This document shows, piece by piece, positions 33,119 through 45,899 of a stretch of 64,000 bases of DNA. The position numbers and the translations under genes are program-made. Source of the DNA: Combretum micranthum. Taxonomy: Eukaryota > Streptophyta > Magnoliopsida > Myrtales > Combretaceae. Below the pieces are notes generated by a model that had not been told where the DNA came from, ran no database searches, and saw nothing but the letters and a program-made list of their open reading frames with translations. The DNA lies in assembly GCA_024138025.1 (NCBI GenBank), contig JAMXBD010000095.1, positions 1,550,001 through 1,614,000 of the forward strand. The letters run 5' to 3'. Each line of letters opens with the position of its first letter. The first letter of the stretch is position 1.

Positions 33119-36100
33119 TCTCAGTTGCATTTTTTTTTTTCAAATTTTCCATTGAATATTATTTTTATTTATGAAATAAAATTGTTTGCAAAAATGTTAG
33201 TGATCTTAACACAATCATAGTCGACAGGTTCAGTTTTGTGTGCATATTCTTATCTTGAATTATATAAATGTTACATTTGGTATTTAAAATTTTATCTATT
33301 TTTACCATTGAATATTCAAAACTTAAAACTATTAATTAACTACCTATAAGTTTTTCAAGCTAGTTAACCACGAAAATAAACAAAATTCAAATAATTAATC
33401 ATAAAAATTAATAAAATTCAATTATCAAATACCACTTTCAAACTTTAAGTATTTATTGATAAAAAATTCAAATTAATAAAATTTATATAGCAGATGTTGC
33501 ATTTTTTTCCATAGAAATTAAACTATTTCCATGCAATAGCATGCCCTATAAGAGCTACTCCGGCATGGGCCACTTTACTAGAGATTCTATCCAATTAATA
33601 TGGCTCGGTTGCCCATGACTGACCAGATTCTAGTCCATGATTTCAGATGTGTTTCCAGTGTCTTCATCGCTATCAGAGTAATGGCAGGACACACGGGCCA
33701 TCCATTTATTAATTGTTTGTTCATCCTAGACAAGTAAACCTTCAATTCAGCTCAATGGAAGTAACTCCTGACCATCCCCTTTTGCCCGCAAGGCATTGAA
33801 GTGACAAATGATTACAAGACCATTTTATCCTTGGAAAAACCAAGAGTTTATGGCTCTCCATTTTATTGTTAAAAGAGATTTCCTTAATAATTGTTAGAAT
33901 ATCTATGATAACCTAAAAGAAATAAAATGAAAAAAAGAAATTAATAATATGATTTCATGGGTTACGGAGAAAATCGTCAAAGTAGCTTTACTCTACGTGT
34001 CAGATAATTTTCTGGTAGAAAACTAAAACAAATAAATAAGTAATTAATTAACAAAAATCGTTCTTGTCCAAAAACCTTAATGTATCGCTTGTGGAGCATT
34101 CTAGGAATTCTTCGGCTTAAAGGTCTGTTTGGATAGATGAATTAAGAATATTATGTCCTGTAGTACACGTCACATGGCTTTAAAAGAACAGGTTTATCGA
34201 AATATTTACCCATATAATCTCCTGTCACTGTAATTATAATCTACTCTCTTACTGTAATTATAATCTGCTCTCTTACTTAGACTTAGACATGGTAAGGGTA
34301 TTTGTCCAAATTCAATATGTGTTGATATGGTAAATCTCAAATCTGGTCTAGGTAAAATGGGAATGATCCATACCATTTTCAGTTGCATCACAGCTCCTTA
34401 GGTCCGTAGGGTCCTACGAGGTTGGTTTAAGGGTCTATGACCCATCAAAAGTTCAAAAGTGTTACTGTATATATATAAATATATATTTAAATTTTGACTA
34501 TTTTTTCTTGTGCTATATTTGCTGTATTGAATTCTTGTAAATTACTAATTGATAAGCCGATCTTCTTTAAGTCAAGTATAATAATTAATTTCTCAATTTT
34601 TTAAAAGAAAAAAGGAAAATTTTCAAATTTGATACCTAAACTTCATACAAAAATCCAATTTATATCTAAATTTTAAAGTAGTTAATTTAATATCCAATAA
34701 AAGTTTTTATGGCTATATTTATAACATTATTAACAATATTTGTTCTATTTTTTAATGTGAAAATTTTTAGTTATATAAATTAAAATTAGTATGAATATCT
34801 CTTTTCATATAAAATTAGTATTAATCAGATATAAATAATCAATATTTTCATCTTTTACCAATTTCCTTTTTCCACATGATTTTGTTTATTCACTTGTTCA
34901 AATTTAAAGTATAGTAAATTCATTTTTTTTAAAATAATACAAATTGGACATCTTCACGGGTCAGCCATGATAGATTTGGAGATTTACCTCTCCGGCAGGG
35001 CGGCTTTGAGTCATGGGTCGTATCAAGAACACAGAATCGCTTGGATAAACCAATCGAAATGTCTCTACTGCTTTTTTGTTTTCCTTTTATTTTTACAAGA
35101 GTATTAATAAAAGGAAATGCCAGCTTTTTATTCAGGGTATTAGCGTAGTTTCAGTATTTTATTTGCTATACATGGATAACAGTTCTATACAAATATAACT
35201 TCTATCAGTTTTAGAATTAAATAAAGATACTAAATTGAATAAATTTTAAACTTACAGACACTAAATTTCAAATTTTGGAATATTAAACACTAATATGCGT
35301 GAAGTTATAAGTTCAGCTAACTACAAAGCCTTTTTCCCTTAGTCTTGTTTTGGCAATTTTCCCTCGACGGAGCGTAAGACGTTTTTATGGATGATGCATT
35401 CGTGGAACGGGAACTGGGAACATGCCAAATTTCCCAAGCACAGCCGATCGACTAATTAGATAAAAATATTGTAAATCATGTGACTAATGTTCTTTTACTA
35501 AACTAATATTATTTCGATTTAAAGACCAGTCAAGTCGAATGATCATGTCCATGCCACACAAACACCACCGCTATTATCCCTTACGAATTAAACTAATGAC
35601 CAATTTCATCGATCGTGAAAAATCAATGTACGGACCGAAGACCGGACGGCTAAAGTGCTTGGAATTGTTGTTGAGGACAGCAGAAATCCCATGTAATCAT
35701 GACCTTACGAATGATGGCAAAGCCAACTTTTGGGACAAAAGACCACTGATGCAAGATATGGGGCTGAGCTCAGGTACGCTACGCACGTGAAACTTTTGGA
35801 TTGGTTTATTCGGGCGATTGTGTGTCCTTGATGCGACCCATCTAAGCCAAACAACACGCTAGGTAATGGACTCTGAAAAGGGATTCGGAAATCTCGACAA
35901 ATCCTCGTACATACGCTAGCTTTTCGAAGCAGTACTAGAATCAATTATAATGGGTTCATGAATTTTCTAGATTGGAGTTCGGATGGTTAATTATTCTATC
36001 CAGGTTGTGAGTATAATATAATTATTTATTTGCATTCAAATGATATGGTTGGATTAACACTCTATCATCATTTGATTTTTGAATGTACAATTTTTCATAT

Positions 36101-36300
36101 TTATAGCGATTTAATGTAATACTTTAATAGTTCATAGAAGCTTAAACTTAGGATATAGTCACTTGATTGAAGATAGAGAAATGAAAATTCTAGTCTTGTG
36201 TGAATTCTTTTAAGCATGGAGTTAAAATAATTGTTTCTTTTCCTTCATAAAGCATTGAAATTGGATTATTTAATCATAAGCATAAATGTATTTTTGAAGC
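33119..36300. other. Intergenic, no recognisable gene
   Basis: AT-rich. 33,530-33,800 and 35,320-35,960 are less AT-rich, but both strands carry many stops, and the ORFs at 34,206-34,391, 35,539-35,790 and 35,705-35,944 have no family features. Confidence 0.5.
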
Positions 36301-36314
36301 CAAGAGAGATTGAT

Positions 36315-36343
36315 TTATTTTATTTATTTATTTATTTATTTTA
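36315..36343. repeat. (TTTA)n microsatellite
   Basis: TTTA-type tetranucleotide run with slight interruptions. Confidence 0.85.
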
Positions 36344-36777
36344 TATCATCAGATATACATATTGATAATAATAAACTCACAACCAAAAGGTTGGAGATTC
36401 AAATGTGTAATATGATATGTGATTTTTCTCACTTCAAAAATGATAAATTTTTGTATTGAGATACTACACAAACTAATAAGAGAATTAACTCTGCTTAAGG
36501 GGAGAATAAACTCGATGAGGAATTGTAGGTGTTATAAAAGATGAACAATGGCAAGAGCAAAGAGATATGATAAAGCACACACAAGATTTACGTGGAAAAT
36601 CCAAATCGAGAAAAACCACGGGCAGAGGCAAGAGAATTCGCTATATGTCGATCATGGAGTACAAGAGAGAGAGAGTAACAAATTACAAATCAAAACTCTC
36701 TCATTTTCTCACTCTCATACAAACCCTAACAAAACACATATTTATATGTGTATACAACTAGCCGATAATAAATGCCA

Positions 36778-36915
36778 AAATTATGTCTCTTGAATATATA
36801 ATGAATGAATAATAAATGTATAGTCAAATATTCATTCATTATACAAATACAAAAATTATGACTCTTAAATGTATAATGAATAATAAATGTATAATCAAAT
36901 ATTCATTCATTATAC
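36778..36915. repeat. Tandem duplication, two ~70-bp units
   Basis: Units starting AAATTATGTCTCTTGAAT (36,778) and AAATTATGACTCTTAAAT (36,853). Both run through AATAATAAATGTATA and AATATTCATTCATTATACA. Differences are a few substitutions and a small gap. No coding capacity. The bases just left (36,540-36,760: ACACACAAGATTTACGTGG and ACCACGGGCAGAGGCAAGA) have a look common in plant copia LTRs. Confidence 0.8.
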
Positions 36916-37590
36916 ATTTAGCTACGAAAAACGGCTACTGAAAACGGATCACAAACTCCAACAGTAGGGAACTTTAAACCATACGACAAAAGCCAAATAG
37001 AGAGAGACAAAACTCTCTTGAGATAGGAAAGAAGACTTGGATTTAGTTGGGGTAACATAGATGCTAGGACAAAGGGGGTGAAGGAAAGAATGGTTGCAAC
37101 ATTTATAGCCCTATGGATAGAGATAGAGGACTTGTAGACACGACATGCAAATTGTAGGGCACTAGACTCATCCAATCTAGAGCACTCCACGAAAACATGG
37201 TTTATGGGGAAAGTAAACAATTTTCTATTAGAATTTAAGCAATACTTTAGGTCAGTTGGGCGAGCAAATGATATAAGTAAGATTCGGACTACAAATTTAT
37301 ATTTAAGAAATTAAGCTATATATCTTAGTGGAGAAGAATGACCAATAAGACAACATCTCAACTTGAGTCCAAGATTCATTTCTTTCCTTAAAATGCCATG
37401 AGAGAAACTATCATTAAGTTTTTCCATATTAAAAGAGCAACACAAAGCAAAAATGTACATGTTTACTCTAAGCTGACGTTAAAATTTCAAACCTTGATCT
37501 GTATGATGCTCTTACCATATGTCTACATAGATTTAAATAATGAATAAGGTGAGAGTTGCAGTGATGGGTTCTAGGGAATATTTAAAAGTG
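36916..37590. other. No recognisable gene
   Basis: Moderate AT content. The 100-codon minus ORF at 36,918-37,220 (LSFTPFVLASMLPQ...) is Leu/Ser-rich and unassigned. Confidence 0.4.
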
Positions 37591-38420
37591 ATAGAAATTG
37601 TTAGTAGTGAAAAGAGGAGGAGGAAAAAACTAAGAGCAACAAATCCTTTAGGCAACCAATGATGGATGATAATAATGGGGAAAGGCCTAGGAAAGAAGAA
37701 AGCCTACAAGTTGAAGTGTTATTTTTGTGATAAGTCGAATTATTATTAGGTAGTATCCTATGAAGGAATGATTCATGACTCTTATGGAAGAAGATGAATC
37801 AAATGATTTGAGGGGTCAAGTTAGTACCCTATGTCTACTTTATTCCATGAAGTGTCAAGATATTAGAAAATATACAAGCTTGAAGTATGTTGCAATTAAA
37901 GTGATTGGGAGGAAGAATTATGCAAAGGTGTACATGGAAGCCTCACAATTATTTATTTCGAAGGATATTACTAACAAACTTAGCTTAATGGTAGAGTGAA
38001 GCAATACCGGGTTCAAGACAATTAACTCTAAAAAGGTCCATTGTGTGGGGTTAATTACGGAAATGTGAAGTTTAGGATTGCTGATTAGTGTAAGAAAACA
38101 CCATAAAGGTAGTTCCCATGGACGACTTCAACTTTTTCACTAGCATAGACCTTTTATATATGATTGAGGTAATTATTGTTTATTGGTCCAGTTGTATTTC
38201 CTTGCTTAATAAGAAATTCCAATGTAAAAATCTTAGTTATTAGGAAGATTGGTTAGGGTACAAAGTTCATCATGTCGATGCAGATCATAGAGGGGGATAA
38301 ACCAATCAAAGTTCAATCACTTATAAGATAAAGGGTTTGTCCTTAGTAAGGGAGACTTAAGAGGACGTTTATTATCAAACTCGATGAAGACCACGAATGG
38401 ATATAATGTTGGAGAAGGTT
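37591..38420 (+). pseudogene. Ty3/gypsy gag-protease relic (G3)
   Basis: A decayed zinc knuckle (KCYFCDKSNYY) near 37,720 is followed by a protease-like region. KNYAKVYMEASQLFISKDIT corresponds to the strand before and after the lost DTGA site, FKTINSKKVH to the K-x-VNS block, and VPMDDFNFFTSIDLLYMI (38,110-38,170) to the PMDDFxxxLGxxF block. KFIMSMQIIEG comes next. Each block is in the right order but in shifting frames with many stops. No catalytic DTG remains. The open piece 37,775-37,999 is part of it. Confidence 0.6.
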
Positions 38421-40458
38421 TAATTTTCATTAGAGAGAGACAAATGGGTGAGGGGAACAAACTAGCTTTTCACCTACTAGAGACATGAAATTATTAAATA
38501 ATGTTAATGTTGTTAGGAAGATGAAGATATCAGTTAGGGATCTCAATTAATTATAGAGGTGTCCACAATCGATGAAGGTCCATAGTTGAAGATGCAACAA
38601 GGATATCGTTGGACCGAGTGAGAGAGGGTACCATGAATGTATCATTTAAAGCCAAAGCTTAATGAGTTTAGCTCCATCTATTTTGATAAAAGACGGTAGT
38701 CTATTGAAAGCTTGCAAATCACTTTGTTGAGATTTGATGTAATCTAGTAAATGCAACATATATGAAGGCAAATAAATAATTATGGTAGTAAGTTAGATTA
38801 GATTATATTGATTACAACTGTTCAATTGAAATTGCCTTTTGTATATAAATTGGGTTTTCCCACAATAACTTCTCCCTTTAAATATGCTGTGTGTTGCAAA
38901 GTTTTAAAGGCTCGAGTTTAGCTTTTTAAAAAATTATCAAACTCGAATCAAATTGAACTTATTTCCAAATATGTAACACAAGCTTAAGATTCACTCACTC
39001 AGATAAATAAGTTTTATTTAAATCTCATATTCAACCCATTTACAAATTAAGCTTGAACTAAGTTGGGCTTATTATTAGCTAACCTTGAGTAGCTCATTAG
39101 CATCTTGACTCCTGTGCAACCCTAAGGTATGAGATAAAAGAAAATCTTTGAAAAGTATATAACATGAATAAATAAATTAGTAAACAAAAAGATAATGAAT
39201 AATGATTATGATATAAGTTTTTTAGTTTTAATTATATAAATTATATAATATGATGCATATATATATATACACAACTTACAAATCTATTCGCAAGCTTAAA
39301 AGAGTTGACTTGTGGGTGTAAATGAAAACTTGAGCTCGACTTATTTAAATAAACTAACTTTATTTTGAGCTTACACTAGTCATACATACAAATAGAGTTT
39401 GGTTTGAGGTGAACTTAAAATGAGCTGAGTTTAAATAGCTTACAATTTTTTTTGATAATTTTCAATAATAGTTGTGACTTGGCCAAAGCTTTCCATCTCA
39501 TTATGCTTTCAAAGTGCTAAATGCCTTAACGTAGCACCCCAAAGAAAAACTCCCATGACATTTCTAGATCTATAAAGGTGGAATAAAAGGAGAGAACAAT
39601 TAGGAAGGAAGATGTCGGTCACCACATAGCCGTGTCTAAAGCCAACGTTTGTGACCAAAAAAAAAAAAGCCCTTTTCTTTTTTCTTTCTTTATTTTTTTG
39701 AAAAGAAGAGATTTATGAGTTAGATTAGTTTGCTCATTATTATACACATCAAATATCAATAAAATCCGTTTTATTATATTAATCTATATAAAGGACGAGT
39801 TATATTTGGTACCCAAAATTTAGACCATTACTCTATTAACTACGTATACTTTCAGATTGTTAGTTTAAGTACCAAATTATACTTTTGGATTCATTTATGC
39901 TACTTGCGTTAACTGCATATTAAATTGTATATTCAATTGTCACGTGTCCAGGAAAATTTATTTTGATAAAGATATTTTACTAAAATACGAATTTTTTTTA
40001 TTATAATGAATAGCTTTTTGTGTTAATTCTGTTTTATAACATGTTGTTTTTACTAGTTATATATATCATAAGTAGAATATATTCATTGAAATAATCATTT
40101 AGTACGCATGGTTATCTAGAGTTAGTAAAAAAATAAAAAATAAAAACTAAGCATAAGGTTTTAGATCTATCCAACTTCAAAAATTTAATCTATACTAAAA
40201 TTAGCATATGAAAATATAGGTAATAATTAGTTGAATAATCATTTTATGTTCAAATACCAAGTACGGCATTGTCTCATCTATACATTCGTTCATTTATTCA
40301 AGGTGTATATTTGAAAATTATACAAATATACAGTAAATTTGGCAAAGGAAAAAGTGGAAAAGAAAAGTAGAAGGAGAAGACACTGATGTATTACCTATGC
40401 TTATCCAACTGCCTAATCTTAGTAAAAGTAGTGGCATTGTACACCTAAGGAAATAATC
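38421..40458. other. Intergenic, no recognisable gene
   Basis: AT-rich. Has an A run at 39,658-39,668 and short AT repeats near 39,258. 39,790-39,960 has the 'GGTACCCAAAATTTAGACC' style seen in plant foldback MITEs but no matching partner arm was found. Confidence 0.45.
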
Positions 40459-40639
40459 CGTGTTTAGGAAGGCTTTCATAAGTTTAAGATCATCTATTTT
40501 TTATGTATATCTGATTTACATATAATTTGTATGGCTTGTTTATAAATAACAACTTATTTTTCACCTATATTTATTTTTGATAAATAACCTGATTAAAATA
40601 GATATAAAACCGATACCAAACCAACAAACCAAACACACT
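40459..40639. mobile_element. Tourist-like MITE, diverged copy 2
   Basis: Imperfect ends GTGTTTAGGAAGG and CCAACAAACCAAACACAC. The inside (CACCTATATTTATTTTTGAT, AAATAGATATAAAACCGATA) matches copies at 32,931 and 45,900. It lies about 0.5 kb upstream of the RADIALIS-like promoter. Confidence 0.55.
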
Positions 40640-41037
40640 AAAAAAACCTTAATTAGACCGAAATTAGCAAAAGCTAACGTTGATGTATTAGGTAATGAAG
40701 CCAGTACTGAAAATATATGATTGTGTTTATAGCACTAATATATATGTGAAATGCCTGATGGCCAAAAAAAAAAATATATATATATATATGTGAAATCCCA
40801 CATGCATCTACCAAAATAAACATCGTACCTGACAACTGTGCATATTAATTTCCAGCATGATATTGTTCTTAAAAAGTTCCCGAAACTGACCGGTTCTCTT
40901 CCATTGTTCTCCTTTTTTGTCCTGCTGATACTCATCTTGTGGCTCCGGAGAAGACAAATCACTAACATTGCACAAGCCAGCTCTAACTGTACTATTTATT
41001 GCTTAACTCCATCGATTTATTGGCATTTATGCACCAA

Positions 41038-41043
41038 CACGTG
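41038..41043. promoter_or_regulatory. G-box (CACGTG)
   Basis: Palindromic ACACGTGT about 125 bases upstream of the TATA box of the RADIALIS-like gene. G-boxes bind bZIP and bHLH factors. The position fits a proximal promoter element, but use is not shown by sequence alone. Confidence 0.45.
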
Positions 41044-41164
41044 TTTGAACGGGAACTATGGCAATAATTAATGGTATTTAAAAACTATCCGGAATGTTAA
41101 ATTAAACTTAACGTGGCATCTTAAAATCAGTGAAATCCTTCCACATCTCATCCTACCCCTTTTC

Positions 41165-41175
41165 CTTATAAAAAG
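41165..41175 (+). promoter_or_regulatory. TATA box of the RADIALIS-like gene
   Basis: CTTATAAAAAG, 156-166 bases before the ATG, with a normal-looking leader of roughly 130 bases between the expected start of transcription and the ATG. Confidence 0.65.
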
Positions 41176-41330
41176 ATCGGCGCCCTGCCGCTCATTTGCC
41201 CACACCATATTTTCTTGTGCACATTTTATAGCTATATTTACCTTCCTAGCCATCATTTTAATAATAATTCACGAAACATTGCACACTATTATCGAAAATT
41301 TTTCATCTGGGTTTGGCTCTGGTATAGCAA

Positions 41331-42100
41331 ATGGCGGCATCGGGTTCGGGATGGACGGCTGAGGAGAACAAGGCGTTTGAGAAAGCTCTTGCGGTTTATG
41401 ACAAGGAAACACCGGACCGCTGGTACAACATTGCCAAGGCTGTTGGTGGCAAATCTGTTGAGGAAGTGAAAAGGCATTATGAATTGCTTGTGGAAGATGT
41501 CAAGCACATTGAATCTGGACGCGTTCCTTTACCTAAATACAAATCCTCTGGCGGAAAAAGTCAGGCTAGCATTGATAATGAGGATACAAGGTACTTTGTG
41601 CTACTTATGCTATATGACAGTAATGCAATATCCATTCAGAGTCACTTTTGTTTCGTGGAAAATGTAATTAATTTTTTTTCAATATTTATTATAATCAAAC
41701 ATCAAGAATTGTAGAATATTAATATGACAATCTCAATATGTTTTGATTATTAGTGGTTTGTTAATCGTAGCTATACCGGTGGGAGGGTGTAGATAACGGC
41801 AGTTAAAGCATCGTGGAAAATACTATTTGAAAATGTGAAAATTTCAGTTGGAGTTGTGGTTAACTTACCATCATTTATCTTCTACCATCACTTATTGTCA
41901 CGAGTTACTAAGTATTCATGGAGTTTTTATTCTTAATATGTTAAAGAAAAATTTATTAAAAAACATTTTGCATGAAACTAGCCAGCACATCCTAAACTTT
42001 TTATCTACCTGGAAATTAAATGTACTTTTAGACATTAGCAGCCATTAACATACTTTTGTTTTTTTCTGTTATTTTCAGGTTGAAGAATCTGAAGATCTGA
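41331..42100 (+). CDS. RADIALIS-like single-MYB (SANT) protein, two exons
   Basis: Exons 41,331-41,590 and 42,079-42,100, intron 41,591-42,078 (488 bp, GT...CAG with a T-rich acceptor tract). The split Arg codon (AG|G) joins them and the product is 93 residues. Residues 8-61 form one MYB/SANT repeat: Trp8, Trp31 and Tyr50 at the three core positions, with [19 protein letters not shown] as the recognition-helix region. The tail RVPLPKY and the short last exon LKNLKI are hallmarks of the plant RAD/RL (I-box-like) family. Members are nuclear and act by competing with larger MYB partners such as DIV and DRIF proteins, in flower asymmetry, seed and hypocotyl development; which role applies here cannot be told. 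Nothing is broken: no stops, consensus splice sites, higher GC than surroundings. The exact RL paralogue is unknown. Reading through the intron gives a 127-codon ORF that is not the real end. Confidence 0.95.
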
Positions 42101-42153
42101 ATCTCATAATCTATTGAGGATTACATCAATTGGCTTATGTGATGGGACTGAAC

Positions 42154-42159
42154 AATAAA
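42154..42159 (+). terminator. Poly(A) signal of the RADIALIS-like gene
   Basis: AATAAA 54 bases after the stop codon, followed by T/G-rich sequence (TTTTGTGTCTTCTT). Confidence 0.6.
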
Positions 42160-42199
42160 TGGTTCCATGTTTTGTGTCTTCTTAAGCAGTGACTCTAAA

Positions 42200-43960
42200 T
42201 CTAGTATGTTTAATTTGGATGTAATTTATAGGTGCTCTAATGCTTCCAGGTAAAAAATGGGCCATATATTTCAACATTTTCCCAAACCCCAAAGTTGCAG
42301 ATTGTCTTGGTGACCAAAGTTTTTTGTTTCTTAGTTATTATAGTACATGTAGTGGTAAGGATTATTAGAGTCACTCAACTCAATATTGAGATGGCTGAAA
42401 AAAAAAAAAATTCAATATTATCAAAGAAACAGGGTTGAATAATTTGTCTAAATAAAACGAAATTACTCATCATTCACCTACTAGGATATGAGAAGGACAA
42501 AGAAAAACGAATATTGTATTTTAAAACTAACACCATGAATTAAAGAGTGGGGGAATGATGTTAGCATATTCATTATTTTTATTTATATATACTTAATAAT
42601 ACGAAAAAAAAAAAGATATTGCATTTTAAGAGTACTGTTATGAAATTACAATTCTTGATACTGATAATTGGTTCCTGTCTCTTTTTCTTGAGGAAAGGTT
42701 TCTCTAAAGTCATTTTGTATTGATGCATTAAGCCAATATTTAGTATTTTTTTCTTATCCAACAAATAATCTTATTACTAGTCAATATCATGGCCATCGAG
42801 AAAAAACTAGATATATATCCTCACAAATCTAACTCGAATTTACTTTTAAAGAGCGGATATGAGGCGATACACCATCAATCCAAACAACATATGGGACACC
42901 ACTAAACTAAGTTTCAATATTAAGTTCTTTTATTATTATTATTATTATTAGCCAAACCCAAGTGGAAACTAAATAATCAAGAATGCCAAAGAGAAGAGAA
43001 ATTGATCTTGTTATATATGATATTGAACATTATCCGTAGAAACATATATATATATATATATATTCTTTTTTTCCCAGTAATCTATTAAACTTACCTTCTT
43101 GAAGAAATTATTTGTTGCCATTCCTCTACAGATCCAAACAAAAATTTTCTATTTAGTTTCTTTTCTCCTTAGTTTTTTTCTCTATCTTTCTTTTATCCGT
43201 ATTTCTTTCCCTGTCCCAAATATTGTATTAATGAAAACCTTAAAAAAAAAATTATATGTTACTGGGCACGTATTTAAATCACACATAATGAAGGTATCGT
43301 ACGGATTTATGATGGTGGAGTAGTCATCGAGTTTGGTCTTTTGACTCTTCGGACAATGATAAAAAGCTAGTAGTTTCCCAACTTGCATGTGCATGTTGCT
43401 GTACTATATTTGCCATCTTTTTTTAAATGAATTGAACCTTAACTTTTAAAAACTCGGTATGACTTAACTCAACTCATCTTTTTGTCACTCGAACATTAGA
43501 CATCAAGACTATTTGCAAGTTTTCAATAATATATTCTCAATAAATATTTAATATATATACATTAGGTCTAGTTCCACTAGTTATGGTTGTTTTAAAAGTT
43601 GGTTTTTTAATAGAATTTGAAAAAGGTTCGTTTTGATTTGAGTCACTAGGATAAATGTGATTTGAACAATAGGCAACTCTACAAAGTGAATTATGGAAAT
43701 TTTTATATTTTTAATGTCCTTTGCAATTTTATTTCTTCATTGTTTCTTTTTCATTTTTTTCTTAATAAAAGTAGGAGATTAACAATTCATAACAAATATA
43801 AAGCTATAAGATGACCGCCATAAATACCAAAAAGAGTTCTATAAAACTTGTTGTAACTTATAGTAATGAAAATTCAAGTTATGAAGGCAAAGAATAGAGG
43901 CGAAATTCGCCTGTCATTGGCTAAAATAACCTTCTATAGCATTTTCGCTGAAGTTATTTA
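42200..43960. other. Intergenic, no recognisable gene
   Basis: Very AT-rich. Holds an (ATT)n run at about 42,930-42,950 and an (AT)n run at 43,043-43,064. No ORF with family features. Confidence 0.55.
43043..43064. repeat. (AT)n microsatellite
   Basis: Pure AT dinucleotide run. Confidence 0.9.
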
Positions 43961-45899
43961 GTTAAATCACATGGGGTCCAAACATGTGTTCTTGTTTTGG
44001 TGCAGGTGGTTTGACAACAATTGCAACAAACCAGAAAGCATCGATGGAGACCTAATCTCAATCAAAACAACAAGAACAGGTACAATGATGACACGTACAT
44101 ACTTGTAAAACATATGCCATAGGTATTTTTCCTTAGGTATTTTACCTAAAGGACTCAAGCAAGTGATATGACAATTGGGATTTGCTAGAAATTTATTACC
44201 ATCATATATTTAGTTGTGGTCACTTCCAAGTTGAATCCCTAAAGGATGGTGACCTAGAGGGCTACCTCTAACCGAGAAGCCTTTGCAATAGACTATTGCA
44301 AGGCCTTGGATAATTCCAATTGATCGTATATTTATTGACCTAGGAAACATAGCACGCTTACTTGACCTAAGTGAAGATTATAGTGGTGTGGGCAATGAGG
44401 AATAGCATGTATGGTTGATTTTTTTCTTTTTTACATTTGTTTGTTCGTAGTGAGCTAAATGTATTCAATTACTAACAATTACTTTTTTTTTTATTGTGTA
44501 GGATGCTCCGCTTTGATTTCTTCGATCATATTATGTAGGATGTTGAGGTATGCCATAAGTAATAAGCTGGTGAGGTTTTTCATCTTGACTGGTTTATTTT
44601 TTTTCCATGTCCACAATGGATTGACTAAGTAATATATTTACTTATTTTTGCAGGAAGATCGTTTATTATGTTGCTTGCCGACCCATAGGATAGAGGGACC
44701 CATAGTATTTTCCACGATGCTCCCATCCTAGAATGGTTAGGTTAGAGTTCCTACTCTATCATAGGGGCATGGATGAAGTTGTTTGTTTCAAGAGCATGAG
44801 GTAAGGTGTGGTAACCTTTTTTGGAGGCTTACCATCACTGCATTATTTGGAGGGCTAAGGTAATTCCATTTTGTGTTAAATACATACTTATAATAATTAT
44901 ATTAGCTTTGACTATTCACTAACACATACAGTCTTGTCTTTAATGTGCAACAAAAGTTTGAACTATTGAAGAATTGGCGGACTATGCAAAAGTGGTGGGT
45001 CACATTGAATTCTTTGATGAGCAAATCTAAGGAAGAAGAAAGGGGAATGATTGATCAATGGGAGTCCAAGGAATCGATGCACAATTTCTTAAGTATATTT
45101 GGTCTTCAATTTATGGTAGTACATTGTATCCACCATTTTATATTATTAATAACTCTACCATTCCTTTGTTGTAATCAGGTTATTCTGGAGCAATGATGGA
45201 AAAAGGAGGACGTGCATGTTGCTACATTATGGAAGATGTTTTAGGGCATAGATTTGGATACTTCCATGGCTTTGGTTATGATATATCGATAGATTAGCAT
45301 AGGCATGCCTGCTACGGGTAATCTTTCAATGAGAATATTGTACACTTGAAGTACGATGGGGATGTGCAGTAGCATTAGATGGATTAGATGAAACAGTGGA
45401 TGAATTTCTGATGAGCTATGTCTAACTTTCTCCAATGTTATTCTTCGAGCAGTACCTTTCATACCATCAATCTGCATCGCATATGGTTACTCTTGGTAGC
45501 GACTTGATTCGAGCTAGTCAAGTTTTACTTTGACACTATTCATACCGACGGCACCACATCCACAGCTGTATCAAGGATCTTATGGGATTTCGAGCTAGCC
45601 ATCCAACTTCATGCAAGCACTACCTGATCAATTAGTTGGCTCCCTAAGCAACTTTGCATAGTAGCAGGGCTAAACCCATGCATTGTGTTTTGTTGTAGCC
45701 GCCCCTCTTTTGTTCATTCCCTTTTCCAAGCATAGCTCAATCGCTAGGATCGAGTTTGTCCCAGTTTCCTCCTTTGTACCCCGTATACCCTTCTTTTTAC
45801 CATCCGACATCGCTTACCACTTCCTCAACCACAACATCCCAGACGATCTAATTTACAAGATCAACTCGTGCATAACAACGTTAGTCTTAGAGATATTAA
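43961..45899 (+). other. Unassigned, partly coding-like stretch
   Basis: Less AT-rich than its surroundings, with several plausible exon-like pieces bordered by AG and GT (for example a piece ending CTAAG|GTAATTCC near 44,860 and one starting after CATACAG near 44,932). Open pieces include 44,945-45,196 (KFELLKNWRTMQKWWVTLNS) and 45,683-45,925. I cannot tie these to a family; they may be a degraded host gene or transposon gene. It ends at the TAA target site of the MITE at 45,900. Confidence 0.3.

Noticed and set aside
41331..41714. 127-codon uninterrupted ORF as the RADIALIS-like product
   Set aside because: It reads into the intron after Arg87. The GT at 41,591 and CAG ending at 42,078 give the family's usual short last exon (LKNLKI).
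43961..45899. A plant mobile domain (PMD) gene
   Set aside because: A short RLTITALFGGLR stretch resembles one PMD block, but the diagnostic Trp-Arg-Pro-Glu-Thr block is absent.
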